DNA from: G039954875 sp047528275
GTDB lineage: Bacteria; Bacteroidota; Bacteroidia; Flavobacteriales; Blattabacteriaceae
Assembly: GCA_047528275.1 (NCBI GenBank)
Contig: CP180023.1
Span: forward strand, 992,001-1,056,000
DNA length: 64,000 nucleotides
Reading direction: 5' to 3'
Of this stretch, positions 54,636 to 64,000 are shown one piece after another. Numbering within the stretch: position 1 is the first letter of the stretch; each line of letters begins with the position of its first letter. A model generated the notes under the pieces. It had not been told where the DNA came from. It saw only the letters and a list, made by a program, of their open reading frames with translations, and made no database searches. A program made the translations under genes and the position numbers.

Positions 54636-56183
54636 ATGTCAGATTATAAAACAGATAGCTTGTTTGAACTGATTCAGTCGTTGTCATCTGCTGAGAAACG
54701 CAACTTTAGGTTATATGCTGGACGGCTTAAAGGTAACGAAAGGGCCAAATTCATGAAGCTTTTTGATATTATGGGTAAGATGGAAGATTATGATGAGAAA
54801 TACATCTTAGGAAAGGCACCTGTGAACAAGATCCAACTAGCTAATGTGAAGGCACATCTCTACAAGCAGATCTTGGTGAGCCTTCGTTTACAACATATTG
54901 GGCAGAACCAGGATCTACAGATCCGAGAATATTTTGATTTTGCTCGTGTACTCTACAACAAGGGTTTGTATGTGCAGAGTCTTAAGTGTTTGGAGCGAGC
55001 TAAGCTGATGGCTCGACAATGTCATTTGGATATGGTTTTGCTCGAATTGGTCGATTTTGAAAAGATGATTGAATCGCAACACATCACTCGAAGTCTTTAT
55101 CCTCGGGCCGAGGCTTTGGTCGATGAGTCTAAGGTTTTAATCGAAAGTATGCAATGTCGTCAGGCGCTTTCGGATTTGTCTTTACGGCTTTATGGCCTGT
55201 ATCTCAAGCTAGGCTATGTCCGTAATGCACAGGATAAGGCCTTTGTAGAGCATTATTTCCGGGAAAATTTACCAAAGTTCGATTTAAAAAAACTCGGTTT
55301 TTATGAGCGTTTGTCATTGTATCAGTCGCAACTTTGGTATTATTACATCTTACAGGATTTTGTCATGTGTTATCGGGCTTCTCGCAGATGGGTGGAATTA
55401 TTTGAGCGTCATCCCGAAGTTAAGAAAGAGGATTTGGTGAGTTATTTAAAGGGGTATCATTATCTACTCGATACTCTTTTTTATTTAAATCGTCATGCAG
55501 ACTTTACAGTTGCTTTGGAGCGTTTTGAGGCTATCTTTGAAGATGATCAGCTAGTTTTAGATGATAATGCGGCTATGTTGGTGTTTATGTATCGATATAC
55601 CAACCGCATCCATCGGCATTATATGGAAGGATCTTTTTCCGAAGGAGTAAAGACAGTGTTGCCAGGACTATTCAAGGAGTTTGAAAAGCTCCGCGCTCGT
55701 TTGGATGAGCATTATATCATGGTACTTTATTACAAGGTGGCTTGTTTATATTTCGGAAGTGGGGATTATAAGGCGGCTATACATTATCTGCTTAAGATCA
55801 TTGGGAGTCAACAGCAGGGATTGCGGCAGGATTTGCAGTGTTTTGCTAGACTATTGCATCTGATTGCTTGTTATGAGGCTGGCTTAGATGAACGTCTAGG
55901 GAGTCATATCAAATCGGTGTACAAATTTTTTGTACGGATGGATCATTGGCGTGGGGTACAACGGGTTATTGTTGACTTTTTAAGAGATTTGGGGTATCTC
56001 TATCCCCACCAAGTAAAGGATCAATTTAAAAAGTTGAGAGATCGTTTGATGTTGTATGCCAAACATCCTTATGAGAAGCGGACTTTTCTATACCTTGATA
56101 TTATCTCATGGCTCTCGAGTAAGATAGAGAACAAGCCTGTTGAGCTGATCGTTAGAGAAAAATTTTTAAGGGATAAACGTTAA
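54636..56183 (+). CDS. Conserved helical-repeat protein of unknown function
   Basis: A 515-residue cytoplasmic-looking protein with no signal peptide, built of repeated short helices similar to TPR units (residues about 95-430; for example VQSLKCLERAKLMARQCHLD and YKAAIHYLLKIIGSQQQGL). The N terminus SLFELIQSLSSAEKRNFRLY is the hallmark of a family I associate with Chitinophagales and Saprospirales genomes; function is not known. It diverges from leuA across a 138-base gap. Clean long reading frame next to a stretch of wreckage, so likely still in use; probably a scaffold. Confidence 0.7.
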   Translation: MSDYKTDSLFELIQSLSSAEKRNFRLYAGRLKGNERAKFMKLFDIMGKMEDYDEKYILGKAPVNKIQLANVKAHLYKQILVSLRLQHIGQNQDLQIREYFDFARVLYNKGLYVQSLKCLERAKLMARQCHLDMVLLELVDFEKMIESQHITRSLYPRAEALVDESKVLIESMQCRQALSDLSLRLYGLYLKLGYVRNAQDKAFVEHYFRENLPKFDLKKLGFYERLSLYQSQLWYYYILQDFVMCYRASRRWVELFERHPEVKKEDLVSYLKGYHYLLDTLFYLNRHADFTVALERFEAIFEDDQLVLDDNAAMLVFMYRYTNRIHRHYMEGSFSEGVKTVLPGLFKEFEKLRARLDEHYIMVLYYKVACLYFGSGDYKAAIHYLLKIIGSQQQGLRQDLQCFARLLHLIACYEAGLDERLGSHIKSVYKFFVRMDHWRGVQRVIVDFLRDLGYLYPHQVKDQFKKLRDRLMLYAKHPYEKRTFLYLDIISWLSSKIENKPVELIVREKFLRDKR

Positions 56184-56556
56184 TTCGTTTTCTAGTTAGA
56201 AGGATTTTGAATATAGTCTTCGATCAGTATCTTAGCTAAAGGAATTAATTCAATGATGAGAACCGAAAAATAAGCCAATACATAGTATATGAGGATGAAT
56301 TTTCTTGCCATTCAGTGTTGCTCATCAAAGGATAAAAGAAGATGATTCTAGCAAGCACTTTAATCATTCTACATCCCATATAGGTAGTATGCTTGTGAGT
56401 AATAGGTCTGCAGGGATAATAAAAATAAGATACTGCTCAAAGGTACTAGAAAGAGGTGGATCTTAAATATCTTATAACTTTTAGATGAGAATCTCTATTA
56501 TAAGTTGTTGTTTAACAGGTATAATATCAGTGTATTGAGAATAAATTATAAAATTT
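56184..56556. other. Decayed spacer with a small membrane-protein remnant
   Basis: A minus-strand frame of 39 codons (56192-56311) encodes LIYYVLAYFSVLIIELIPLA with a charged tail, and just upstream the same strand reads IHLFLVPLSSILFLLSLQTY. These look like membrane helices from a lost small protein, fitting the gene that often sits between AtpZ and atpB in Bacteroidota; atpB itself is not present. Confidence 0.35.
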
Positions 56557-56860
56557 TAATTATTATTAATTAATTGATTTATAATTAAAATATAAAGATA
56601 TAAGTAATCCAAATAGGGAAAAAATGATGGAGAGGCAAGGAATCTCATTGTGGTTCCATAGGATATCTAGCCACTGCCCAAGCGAAGCTCCTCCTGCGAT
56701 TACAGTGGCCATTTGCATAGGTAAGGAAATGTAGATAAAATAATGTTTTGTTTTCTGAGAAGGTTTTTCTACCTGATGTTTGGATATAAATGTTTTGTAT
56801 GTTTCCTCTAGTAAGGTCTGATTTTTTTCTTAAGTTCATAGAGTATCTTTTCAATTATGG
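56557..56860 (-). pseudogene. AtpZ/AtpI-like membrane protein, frameshifted
   Basis: Two frames together give an AtpZ/AtpI-like hairpin of two membrane helices: LPMQMATVIAGGASLGQWLD and then CLSIIFSLFGLLISLYFNY, separated by LWNHNEIP. This resembles the small subunit encoded before the F0 genes that helps assemble the c-ring or carry Mg2+. The N-terminal region is in a different frame, so the gene is disrupted. It lies in the order SprE then AtpZ, as in relatives. Confidence 0.55.
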
Positions 56861-56999
56861 TGTCTTTTTGTCTACAGGTATTTGATCTGGTCGAAATTGT
56901 GAAAGGTTTTATGTATTTTCATCTATTTCCTTCCCAACTTGTTTTTTAGTTAGTTTAGACATGGGTTGTGGGTTCTCTAGATTTTTTTTATCAGTCGGA

Positions 57000-58750
57000 G
57001 AGCGTTGAGTTGTATGGCGGATAGAATTTCCTACGCTTTTTTGACTTCATTGGTTTCCGGATATCGAACGATGATAGAATTCAAGACAGCGATGAAGGGT
57101 GCTTTCTCATTAGTTTTTTCTTCGGCTATCGCTTTCAGGAGTAGGAGCTTGGTGATAATTTTATTCTTGAGAAATTTCTCAATCATTTCTTTGTATAGGC
57201 GTTCAAAGGTGAGGAAGTCTTCTGGCTGTGGGTTCAATAGGTACTTGACATATGTATAAGGAGTTGGGGAACTCTTCAATCAGTTTTTTTTGTAAGTCTC
57301 AGTTTAGGTCGATTAGATCTTTTTTCGGCTTTATATAGATCATAATAAGCCTTCAGTTTGATGGAACTTGCCATTTTTTTCGTAAAGAGGTGTTCTAGGC
57401 TGTTGATAGCAGCCTTTTCGTCTTGGAGTTTTTCGCTTCCTTTTGAGCTTGGCTTGGTTAGATGTCTTCGGATTCGAAAGAGATCTTTCGAGTAGAGAGC
57501 CGTCAATTGTCTAGGAGGCTTCGATTGCCACAGATGCTGATGAAGTCGTTGATCCCTGTCTGGCACATAATGGTATTGTAAAAGTAAAATCTTATTTTTT
57601 TGGTATCTTCAAATGTATTGTTGAAATCTGGTACTTTGGAAGAGCTACCTAGCGTATATCGACGTTGTTTTTCCTCATCTTCTTTTTTGAGCTGATCGAT
57701 ATGTTTCTGAAAAAAGTTTCTCTGCTCTTCTGGACTCATATAGATAATTGATAGGGTGTGTCGTTTTTTTTTGCACGATGACGTAGTTGTCGATCATTTC
57801 CTTCATGTTTTCGGGTTTCTTAGAGAGGATTGCTTTAGTTTAGTTTTTCGGTAATACGGCCAGAGCACTATAGTAATGGGTAGCTACTTCTAGATATTTC
57901 TTATCTTTGATAAGATGTCGCCCATGGTTTGTATATGTTTCCTTTGGTATCTGAGGTGCTGTTGTTCTTTTATTCTAGATCTTTTTCATAATAGACTTAA
58001 GCCTCGTTTTTTTTTCCAGATCGTTCGGTAGCTTTACCTCAGTTGCGTAGTAGACGTGATCTTGCAGATCGTAATACTTGTTGCCTCTCAAGAGTTTTTT
58101 AAGTAACTGGTCAAATTGTTGTAGTCTTGGATCTTCGGATCGAAGTTGTGAGTCAGAGGTATCTTTGTCCGGAAAACCAGTTCAAAACTGGGATTTTCTC
58201 CGAGATGTGTTGAAATTTTTTCAGTGCGTTCTTCATACCGTCTGCGTGGACATAGAATTATCCCTGGATTAGAAGTGGCGCATCTTCCTTCGTGTGTCTC
58301 GACTGAAGTTGAAGGCCTTGTCTAAGGGTTTTATCGCTAGGTTATATTTTTTTTCTTAATGAAGATCTCGGATCAGCTTGTGGTAATTTCCTTCTCTAGG
58401 CCTTTTTTTGAGCGTTTTTCTTTTCGAGAGTTTTTTCAGGGTCTTTAATGCTGAATAATAATTTTCAGTTTGTACCTCAACTTTATTGATCCATAAGCGT
58501 GTCTCATCGATAAGATATTTATTTTTTGCTCGTTGGGTGATTTAATTTAATGCCTCAACCGAAGCAAAACTTTTCCATTGGAAGTATCGCGCTTTGTCCA
58601 GAAGTAAAAAGACTTTCCCAATATTTTTTTCTTAGATTCTTTTCCCGTAATGATCATCTAGTGATTCTTTATAGTTTTTATAGGGTTAGTTTTTTTTAAA
58701 AAAAAATCCGCTACGGGATGATTCTGCTGAGGATGAACGGTTTGTACCAA
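57000..58750 (-). pseudogene. SprE/PorW TPR lipoprotein of type IX secretion, decayed
   Basis: Collinear pieces on the minus strand cover most of a ~800-residue TPR protein. From high to low coordinates: KARYFQW-like DTSNGK and LRLR text, DETRLWINKVEVQTENYYSA, LKTLKKLSKRKTLKKR, YNLAIKPLDKAF, QFDQLLKKLLRGNKYYD, HYYSALAVLPKN, then 57503-57739 with RFYFYNTIMCQ and FISICGNRSLLDN, the characteristic FYFYN...WGNRPLEDNW block of SprE/PorW, and a C-terminal TPR end LLLKAIAEEKTNEKAPFIAV. Many stops and frameshifts. SprE/PorW is needed for type IX secretion and gliding in Bacteroidota. The identification is firm; exact limits are approximate. Confidence 0.8.
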
Positions 58751-59134
58751 AAAAAAAAAAATTGATCTCTTCAGTAAAATAGTTTAAGAATTACTTGATC
58801 TTTGCTCTCTTTTGAATAGTATCGAAATTAATTTTAGAGATTTCTGGGATAGGCATCTCAGCCCTATCTTGCTTAATCTCGGGCAAACCCGGTCAAGGAG
58901 AGGATACTGGCATAGTCGTTTTTGTAATTACTCTTTAATGAAACTAAACCTTTTTAATAGGTTTATTAAAAGTTGGATAGCACGTTGTATTGTGAGGTGA
59001 TCCGATGGTATTGATAATTGAAAAAATCTCTTTTCGTGTCGAACAGACCACTAAGACGAAAGCAACAGAAATGAAATAGACGATTTTTTGGATCATAACT
59101 AGCCGATTACACAGCAAAGCTATATAAAAAACCG
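58751..59134. other. AT-rich spacer upstream of tyrS
   Basis: No gene identified between the SprE/PorW remnant and tyrS. Open frames on both strands here are short and have no family resemblance. Confidence 0.4.
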
Positions 59135-59151
59135 CCCTACAACTTGTAGGG
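59135..59151. repeat. Inverted repeat before tyrS
   Basis: CCCTACAA C TTGTAGGG is a perfect 8-base inverted repeat with one central base. With no T-run it is unlikely to be a terminator; it lies just upstream of the tyrS promoter box and could be an operator or a leader hairpin. Confidence 0.45.
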
Positions 59152-59161
59152 ATGAAAGGGT

Positions 59162-59169
59162 TAACTTTG
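59162..59169 (+). promoter_or_regulatory. TAnnTTTG promoter box for tyrS
   Basis: TAACTTTG fits the consensus. It ends one base before an ATG at 59171, so that ATG would be upstream of, or at, the transcript start; the ATG at 59189 fits better. Confidence 0.5.
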
Positions 59170-59188
59170 TATGGGTAAAAAATTTTGG

Positions 59189-60475
59189 ATGAAGGATCTC
59201 CTCGATGAACTCTCTTGGCGGGGTTTACTATACAACAAGGTGCCTGGGATAGAAGCTCAATTAGAAAAAGGATCAACAACGTTTTATGTCGGTTTTGATC
59301 CTACGGCTAATTCGCTTCACGTGGGTAGTTTGGTGCCGATTTTGATGCTCGTCCATTTTCAACGTGCTGGACATAAACCTTTGGTCCTCGTAGGGGGTGC
59401 TACGGGTATGATTGGTGATCCTTCGGATAAATCTACCGAACGAAATCTACTAGATGAGAACACCTTGCAGAAAAACATTGCCGGGATCCAAGCTCAATTA
59501 GCTTGTTTGTTGGATTTTAAATCGAATGCTGCTGAACTTGTAAATAATTACGATTGGATGAAAAGCATTTCTTTTTTAGACTTTGCACGCGAGATTGGTA
59601 AACACGTTACCGTCAATTACATGATGGCGAAAGATTCCGTCAAAAAACGTTTGAGTACTGAAGCTCGTGAGGGTATGTCCTTTACTGAGTTTACCTATCA
59701 ACTTCTCCAGGGCTACGATTTTCTACATCTCTATCAAGCAAAAAATTGCCTCTTGCAAGTAGGAGGCTCTGATCAGTGGGGTAATATCACTACTGGAATA
59801 GAGCTTATCCGTCGGAAGATGGGCCATACTGCTTATGGACTTACTTTCCCGTTGATCATCAAGCCTGATGGTAACAAGTTTGGGAAGACCGAAAAAGGTG
59901 AAAACATCTGGCTTGATCCTGAGCAAACCTCGCCTTATCAGTTTTATCAGTTTTGGATGAATGTTTCTGATGTTGATACTGAGCGATTTATAAAGATCTA
60001 TACCTTTCTCTCTCGGGCTGATATCGAAGCGTTGATTACTGTGCATCGCCAGGCACCTCACCAGCGACTGCTCCAACAGCGTTTGGCTACCGAGCTCACT
60101 ACTTGGGTTCATGGCCAGGCGACTTGTAAGAAGGTAGTGCAAGTCTCGCAACTATTATTTGGCCATGGCACAATCGAAGCTTTGAAAGTTTTGGATGAAG
60201 TGGATTTTTTATCTTTTTTTGAGGGGGTTCCCCAAACCCAGCTCAGCAGAGAGGATTTGCAAACGGGTCTTTCTATCATCGATGCGCTAGTACAAAAAGG
60301 CCGTTTTTTATCATCTAATAGTGAGGCGCGCCGTGCTTTGAAGGAGAGGGCCATCGCAGTGAATAAACAACGCGTAGATGAGACTTTTGTCTTGAGTATG
60401 GTAGACCTCATTGCCAACCGTTACCTCTTGTTACAACGCGGAAAAAAACAATATTTTATCATCAAAGTACTTTGA
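59189..60475 (+). CDS. tyrS: Tyrosyl-tRNA synthetase
   Basis: TyrS charges tRNA-Tyr. From the preferred start it has 428 residues: KDLLDELSWRGLLYNKVPG is the usual N terminus, YVGFDPTANSLHVGSLVPI holds the HIGH-type motif (HVGS), LLQVGGSDQWGNITTG recognises tyrosine, and KFGKTEKGENIWLD is the KMSKS equivalent. A C-terminal S4-type domain follows (LVQKGRFLSSNSEARRAL). An ATG six codons earlier (59171) is possible but lies too close to the promoter box. Ends 21 bases from the convergent era gene. Confidence 0.94.
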   Translation: MKDLLDELSWRGLLYNKVPGIEAQLEKGSTTFYVGFDPTANSLHVGSLVPILMLVHFQRAGHKPLVLVGGATGMIGDPSDKSTERNLLDENTLQKNIAGIQAQLACLLDFKSNAAELVNNYDWMKSISFLDFAREIGKHVTVNYMMAKDSVKKRLSTEAREGMSFTEFTYQLLQGYDFLHLYQAKNCLLQVGGSDQWGNITTGIELIRRKMGHTAYGLTFPLIIKPDGNKFGKTEKGENIWLDPEQTSPYQFYQFWMNVSDVDTERFIKIYTFLSRADIEALITVHRQAPHQRLLQQRLATELTTWVHGQATCKKVVQVSQLLFGHGTIEALKVLDEVDFLSFFEGVPQTQLSREDLQTGLSIIDALVQKGRFLSSNSEARRALKERAIAVNKQRVDETFVLSMVDLIANRYLLLQRGKKQYFIIKVL

Positions 60476-60496
60476 TGAAACTTTGAGAGGAGATGC

Positions 60497-61378
60497 TCAG
60501 GGGAGGTATCCGAGTTTTTTGAGTTGATGACTATCTGAGTGCCAATTTTTGTTTGTCTTTACATGAAATTTTAGAAAAATTTTTTTGTTAAAAAATTTTT
60601 CTAAGCTTTCTCTGGACTGAATCCCTAGTTTTTTTAATGCCTGTCCCCGATGTCCGATCAATATTCCTTTTTGGCTATTCCGCTCGACGAAGATCAGGCA
60701 ACTGATGTAAATGAAATCATCTCTTTCTTTGAATTGTTCGGTGACCACTTCGGCCGAGTAGGGAATTTCTCTTTCGTATAAAAGAAGGATTTTTTCACGG
60801 ACAATCTCGTTCACAAAAAAACGTTCAGGCTTATCCGTCAGCGTATCTTTGGAATAATAAGGCGGATGCTCGGGGAGCAGTTTTGTGATGATTTCGAGCA
60901 ATAGGTCAATATTCAATTTTTTCAAAGCTGAGATCGGTAAAATACTTGCCTTTGGAAAACGCTCATTACATTGATTTACAGACTCTTCCAATGCTTTCTG
61001 AATGGTCTTGTCGATTTTATTGATCAGCACAATCAATGGGGTATTAGTCTTTTGTAGCTTTTCGAAAAGTTGAGTGTCTTTTGGGTCACTCTGTCTGGTT
61101 TCGGTCATGTAGAGCAGAACGTCCGCATCTTGTATGGATGTTTTAACGAACATCATCATCGCTTTCTGTAAGGGGTAAGCTGCTTGGATCACTCCCGGTG
61201 TGTCGGAGAAGACGATTTGAAAATCTTCACCATGGAGCATCCCTAATATTCGATGGCGAGTGGTCTGTGCCTTAGGGGTGATGATCGAGAGACGTTCGCC
61301 GACTAGGGCGTTCATTAGGGTAGATTTTCCTACATTTGGGGACCCGATGATGTTGACGAAACCGGCTTTGTGATTCAT
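60497..61378 (-). CDS. era: GTPase Era
   Basis: Era binds 16S rRNA and helps mature the small ribosomal subunit. The 293-residue protein has G1 GSPNVGKSTLMN, G2 TTRHRILGML, G3 FSDTPGVI, G4 LINKID and the C-terminal KH domain with the GHRGQALKKLGIQSRE loop. Full length and intact. Lone minus-strand gene between tyrS and the large decayed region. Confidence 0.94.
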   Translation of the reverse strand: MNHKAGFVNIIGSPNVGKSTLMNALVGERLSIITPKAQTTRHRILGMLHGEDFQIVFSDTPGVIQAAYPLQKAMMMFVKTSIQDADVLLYMTETRQSDPKDTQLFEKLQKTNTPLIVLINKIDKTIQKALEESVNQCNERFPKASILPISALKKLNIDLLLEIITKLLPEHPPYYSKDTLTDKPERFFVNEIVREKILLLYEREIPYSAEVVTEQFKERDDFIYISCLIFVERNSQKGILIGHRGQALKKLGIQSRESLEKFFNKKIFLKFHVKTNKNWHSDSHQLKKLGYLP

Positions 61379-64000
61379 GGGCTAAAAGTAAACGTTTTTC
61401 TCCTCTATAGCTTGGGATAAAAGTAAGGGTGATTTTTTTATTTCTAAAATTGATAAAGAGCAATTTAATAAAACAAGTTCTTGATGAAATTGATGAAGTT
61501 TATAAAAAAAATTCAATTACTTTATAATTCTGTAAGAAATATGAAAATTCTATAGGAGGATATCATCAAATACCACCTAGCTAAAGAAGTACCAAATATA
61601 CCCTCTCAACCCAAGCAAATATCAGGTCGCATACGGTGATATTATCTACCCCCTACTTTAAAGTCGATAAACTTCATCTGAATGTTAAATTGGATCTGCG
61701 TTTAGAAAATATATTTTTCTACCAATGCTACCTGGATCTTGGATGTCAGTGAGAGTAGGAAAGTACTTTGGAAACTTTATCTTCGTATCATCACATCGGG
61801 GCAAAGACTTTATTTAAAATTTTATCCTAGAGATATATACCAAACCGAATAATTCTCAGAATTACAGTTTCGAACTCTCAGGAGAGGGAGCTCATCAATT
61901 GATCTTTGTCAAAAAAAACAGGGAATAAATCCATAGAATTTGTTGGACAGATGAGCCCTTCGATAGCGATTTCAATCGTATTACAAAAAAAGTGTTCCAG
62001 ATCTCAAAGTAGAGTGGAAAGTCATCTTATTAAAAAAGCAAGAAGATTATTTAGATAGTGGTCAATTGAAAAGTATCATGATAGATAAATTAGAATCGCC
62101 TGAAGGAAAATTTTCATATTGATATATCAAGATATAAAATTACCGATCAGCTTAAACAGTTAGTTCCGATACCATTTATTTCGATCTGAGTATAAGTATT
62201 ATAACCAGAGACAAGCTTCAATCTAAGGATACGATTTTGTACACGGTTCGTGTGTACTTCTACTTTGCCCGTATGTATTACAGGTGATAAGATTTCTATA
62301 AATGCTGATACAACCCATATACAGATCTTCTTTGTTAGAGGTAGAGTAACGTTTGGAGACAGTGCCTTTCTAGTTCTAGTAAAACGGTATTCGAAGCCAA
62401 GTGTACTGTCAGAATATATCAACGTGGTCAAAATACGATTTTTAAAGAGTCATAGAAGCTCATTTAGAAGTAAAATATCCATTATCAATTGGAGATCCAT
62501 TATTTAATCAAGGAGATGCAGTTAGGCTGGATAACGCTGGTCATAACTTCTATCAATGGGATCCCTTTACCAACAGGATATCAATAGGTACTGAAAGATA
62601 AGACACTGAACGCATGGGAAAAATTCAATAAGATATTGAAGAACTTCAATCTTTCTCTAGATCCATCTCTTGACTACATCACGTTAAATGAATGCGTTCT
62701 GCTCAATTTTATATCAATACTTGATGTGGTGCCTACCATACTAGATAAATAGTATCTAAAACCTTTAACTCAGATTATTGATATATTTTATAATCATACC
62801 AAAGAATACACACCCTGTGGAATAGAAAACTAGGTCAAGGCGATCAATTCTATTGGGTAGAGTTGGAAAAAAATACAAGTAACAGGATTAATTGCATCTT
62901 TAGATACAGGAGAGACAACTATAGCAGACTGTCACAAATAAGTCTGATTTCATCCCTTTCGAAATCTTAGGTACAGTCAATTCGGTCAGTAGTTTAGTTG
63001 AAATATTGATACTCAATACCAAAGAAAGATTTTTGTATCAAATTGATAAGCAAAATCAGAGTTACCTTTCGATTTTTGATTCGGGTTCGATCCCTTTAAG
63101 TCAGATCCAAAAGATGGTAAATAAGACCCATCATCTGTCTGTATTTACATTCTCATGATTTCAGACTCCCAAAGTGAATTCTCTATTGACCTGGTACAAT
63201 ACAGAAAACGATCAATATTATATATTATGCATTAGCTCGCCAGCAGGCTGTCTACATAGATACCATTCAGTAAGAAGAATGGGCGTTGATACAAAAATTA
63301 CTCGTCTATGATCTGAAAGACAAGAGGCTCTACTTACTCAAGGGTGTGAGTCTTCGAGAAAGTGAAGACACCTTTCCGTCCATAGGATTTACTGAAGATA
63401 AAAAAGTTGGTTCTTTTAGAGGTGGATCGTGTAAGCCGTCAGGATGATCAAATCCTTTTTCAAAATAATTATACCAATGGCGCTACAGGTAAGAGATATG
63501 ATCTACTTTAGTTATTCTCTTTCCATGGAAAGAGAACCCGTACCTATAGCGTTACGCTGATCGGTATACAAGGCGAATCACTCAAAACCTAAGCCAGGTT
63601 GCCAGTTTCGGATCTAAAAGAAATCATCATCCAAGCAAAAGAGAAGATGCTCAGGCCTTCTGTACAGAATATCTCAGGTATCGCTCTAGAAAAAATCCCC
63701 AATATCCTTAGTCTAGGACGATATAGATATTAGCTTATCGAAGAAAAAAAAATGTATTGATCAAAAGTTTAAAATAATTAACTATTATATTAATAATAGT
63801 TTTACTATAAATTAATCAATAAGAGGATATGAAATATTTAGCTGTAGAAAAAAAGACGTACCCTATCAAATACAATACGTGGAAACGGTAAGTGAATTTT
63901 ACATCAACACGAAGGATTGGGACGTACAAGACTACTTATTCGAGTCCAGTTAAAGCTCTCTGTATTGGCCAACAAAACGCACTATACCTAGAAGGATCAG
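61379..64000. pseudogene. Large unidentified decayed coding region
   Basis: No intact gene in 2.6 kb. The plus strand carries long pieces of protein-like text in all three frames, for example (about 61735-61830) ATWILDVSESRKVLWKLYLR, (about 62590-62700) LNAWEKFNKILKNFNLSLDP, (about 62955-63130) PFEILGTVNSVSSLVEILIL and KERFLYQIDKQNQSYLSIFD, (about 63280-63400) QKLLVYDLKDKRLYLLKGVS and DTFPSIGFTEDKKVG, (about 63400-63590) LLEVDRVSRQDDQILFQNNY, NGATGKRYDLL and YSVTLIGIQGESL. They look like one or two very large secreted or surface proteins broken by many frameshifts. I could not name the family. A possible new start (ATG at 63829 after AAGAGGAT) leads to only 20 codons. Confidence 0.4.

Noticed and set aside
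59723..60151. 142-codon minus-strand open frame inside tyrS
   Set aside because: Antisense shadow of the tyrS core; composition follows the other strand.
61379..64000. Type VI-like/contractile injection system or Tc-toxin remnants
   Set aside because: No diagnostic sheath, tube, VgrG, baseplate or Rhs core motif could be recognised; left as unidentified.

Overview
The window looks like chromosome from a host-restricted bacterium of the phylum Bacteroidota, most likely near the Chitinophagales/Saprospirales. Reasons: the gene clusters OMP-lptC-CNNM-ppiD, porG-uppS-bamA-ompH, GHMP kinase-UbiA-rluB and acpP-fabF-...-pyk have Bacteroidota gene order; several proteins belong to families largely confined to that phylum (PorG/DUF6089, SprE/PorW, IPExxxVDY, short LeuA); and a TAnnTTTG box, the Bacteroidota -7 promoter element, recurs 7-28 bases before start codons and before both tRNA genes. 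No insertion sequence, prophage, CRISPR array or rRNA was recognised. The phylum call is firm; order and lifestyle are inferences.

The layout alternates between compact intact housekeeping clusters and long AT-rich gaps filled with decayed genes, as expected in ongoing genome reduction. Intact blocks: holB (0.2-1.3 kb); U32 protein-ferredoxin-5-formyl-THF cyclo-ligase against rseP (2.8-6.2); feoA-feoB plus a 48-residue FeoB-associated Cys-rich protein (8.5-11.0); ddl-GH3 divergent from a PASTA protein and rluD (11.0-15.5); pth and tRNA-Arg(CCG) (17.7-18.4); an envelope cluster ppiD-CNNM-lptC-OMP (19.9-25.3) then tRNA-Phe(GAA); a second envelope cluster ompH-bamA-uppS-porG and nadK (26.6-32.7); GHMP kinase-UbiA-rluB (32.9-35.6); a conserved unknown, aroQ, engB, an alpha/beta hydrolase and pyk (35.7-40.5); fabF-acpP (41.0-42.6); pdxA, atpC-atpD, ribF and a RecB-like nuclease (43.3-50.1); the leucine operon leuA-leuC-leuD-leuB (50.2-54.5); a 515-residue conserved unknown (54.6-56.2); tyrS and era (59.2-61.4).

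The gaps hold recognisable pseudogenes: an NTF2-like/SnoaL fragment and two tandem short-chain dehydrogenases (15.7-17.4), a YjlB-like cupin (18.6-19.0), a deoxynucleoside kinase (19.2-19.8), an OmpH paralogue (27.1-27.4), an IPExxxVDY protein (40.5-41.0), riboflavin synthase (42.6-43.3), an AtpZ/AtpI-like membrane protein (56.6-56.9) and the TPR lipoprotein SprE/PorW of the type IX secretion system (57.0-58.8). Larger decayed stretches at 6.6-8.4 and 61.5-64.0 kb were not identified.

Together the genes suggest a cell that still builds an outer membrane, imports iron, respires or at least runs an F1 ATPase, and makes leucine, while losing riboflavin synthesis, type IX secretion/gliding, nucleoside salvage and assorted redox enzymes. 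I found no convincing new multi-gene system; the most useful observations are the metabolic pattern of decay, a possible frameshifted lptC start, the U32-ferredoxin pair and the uncharacterised conserved proteins.
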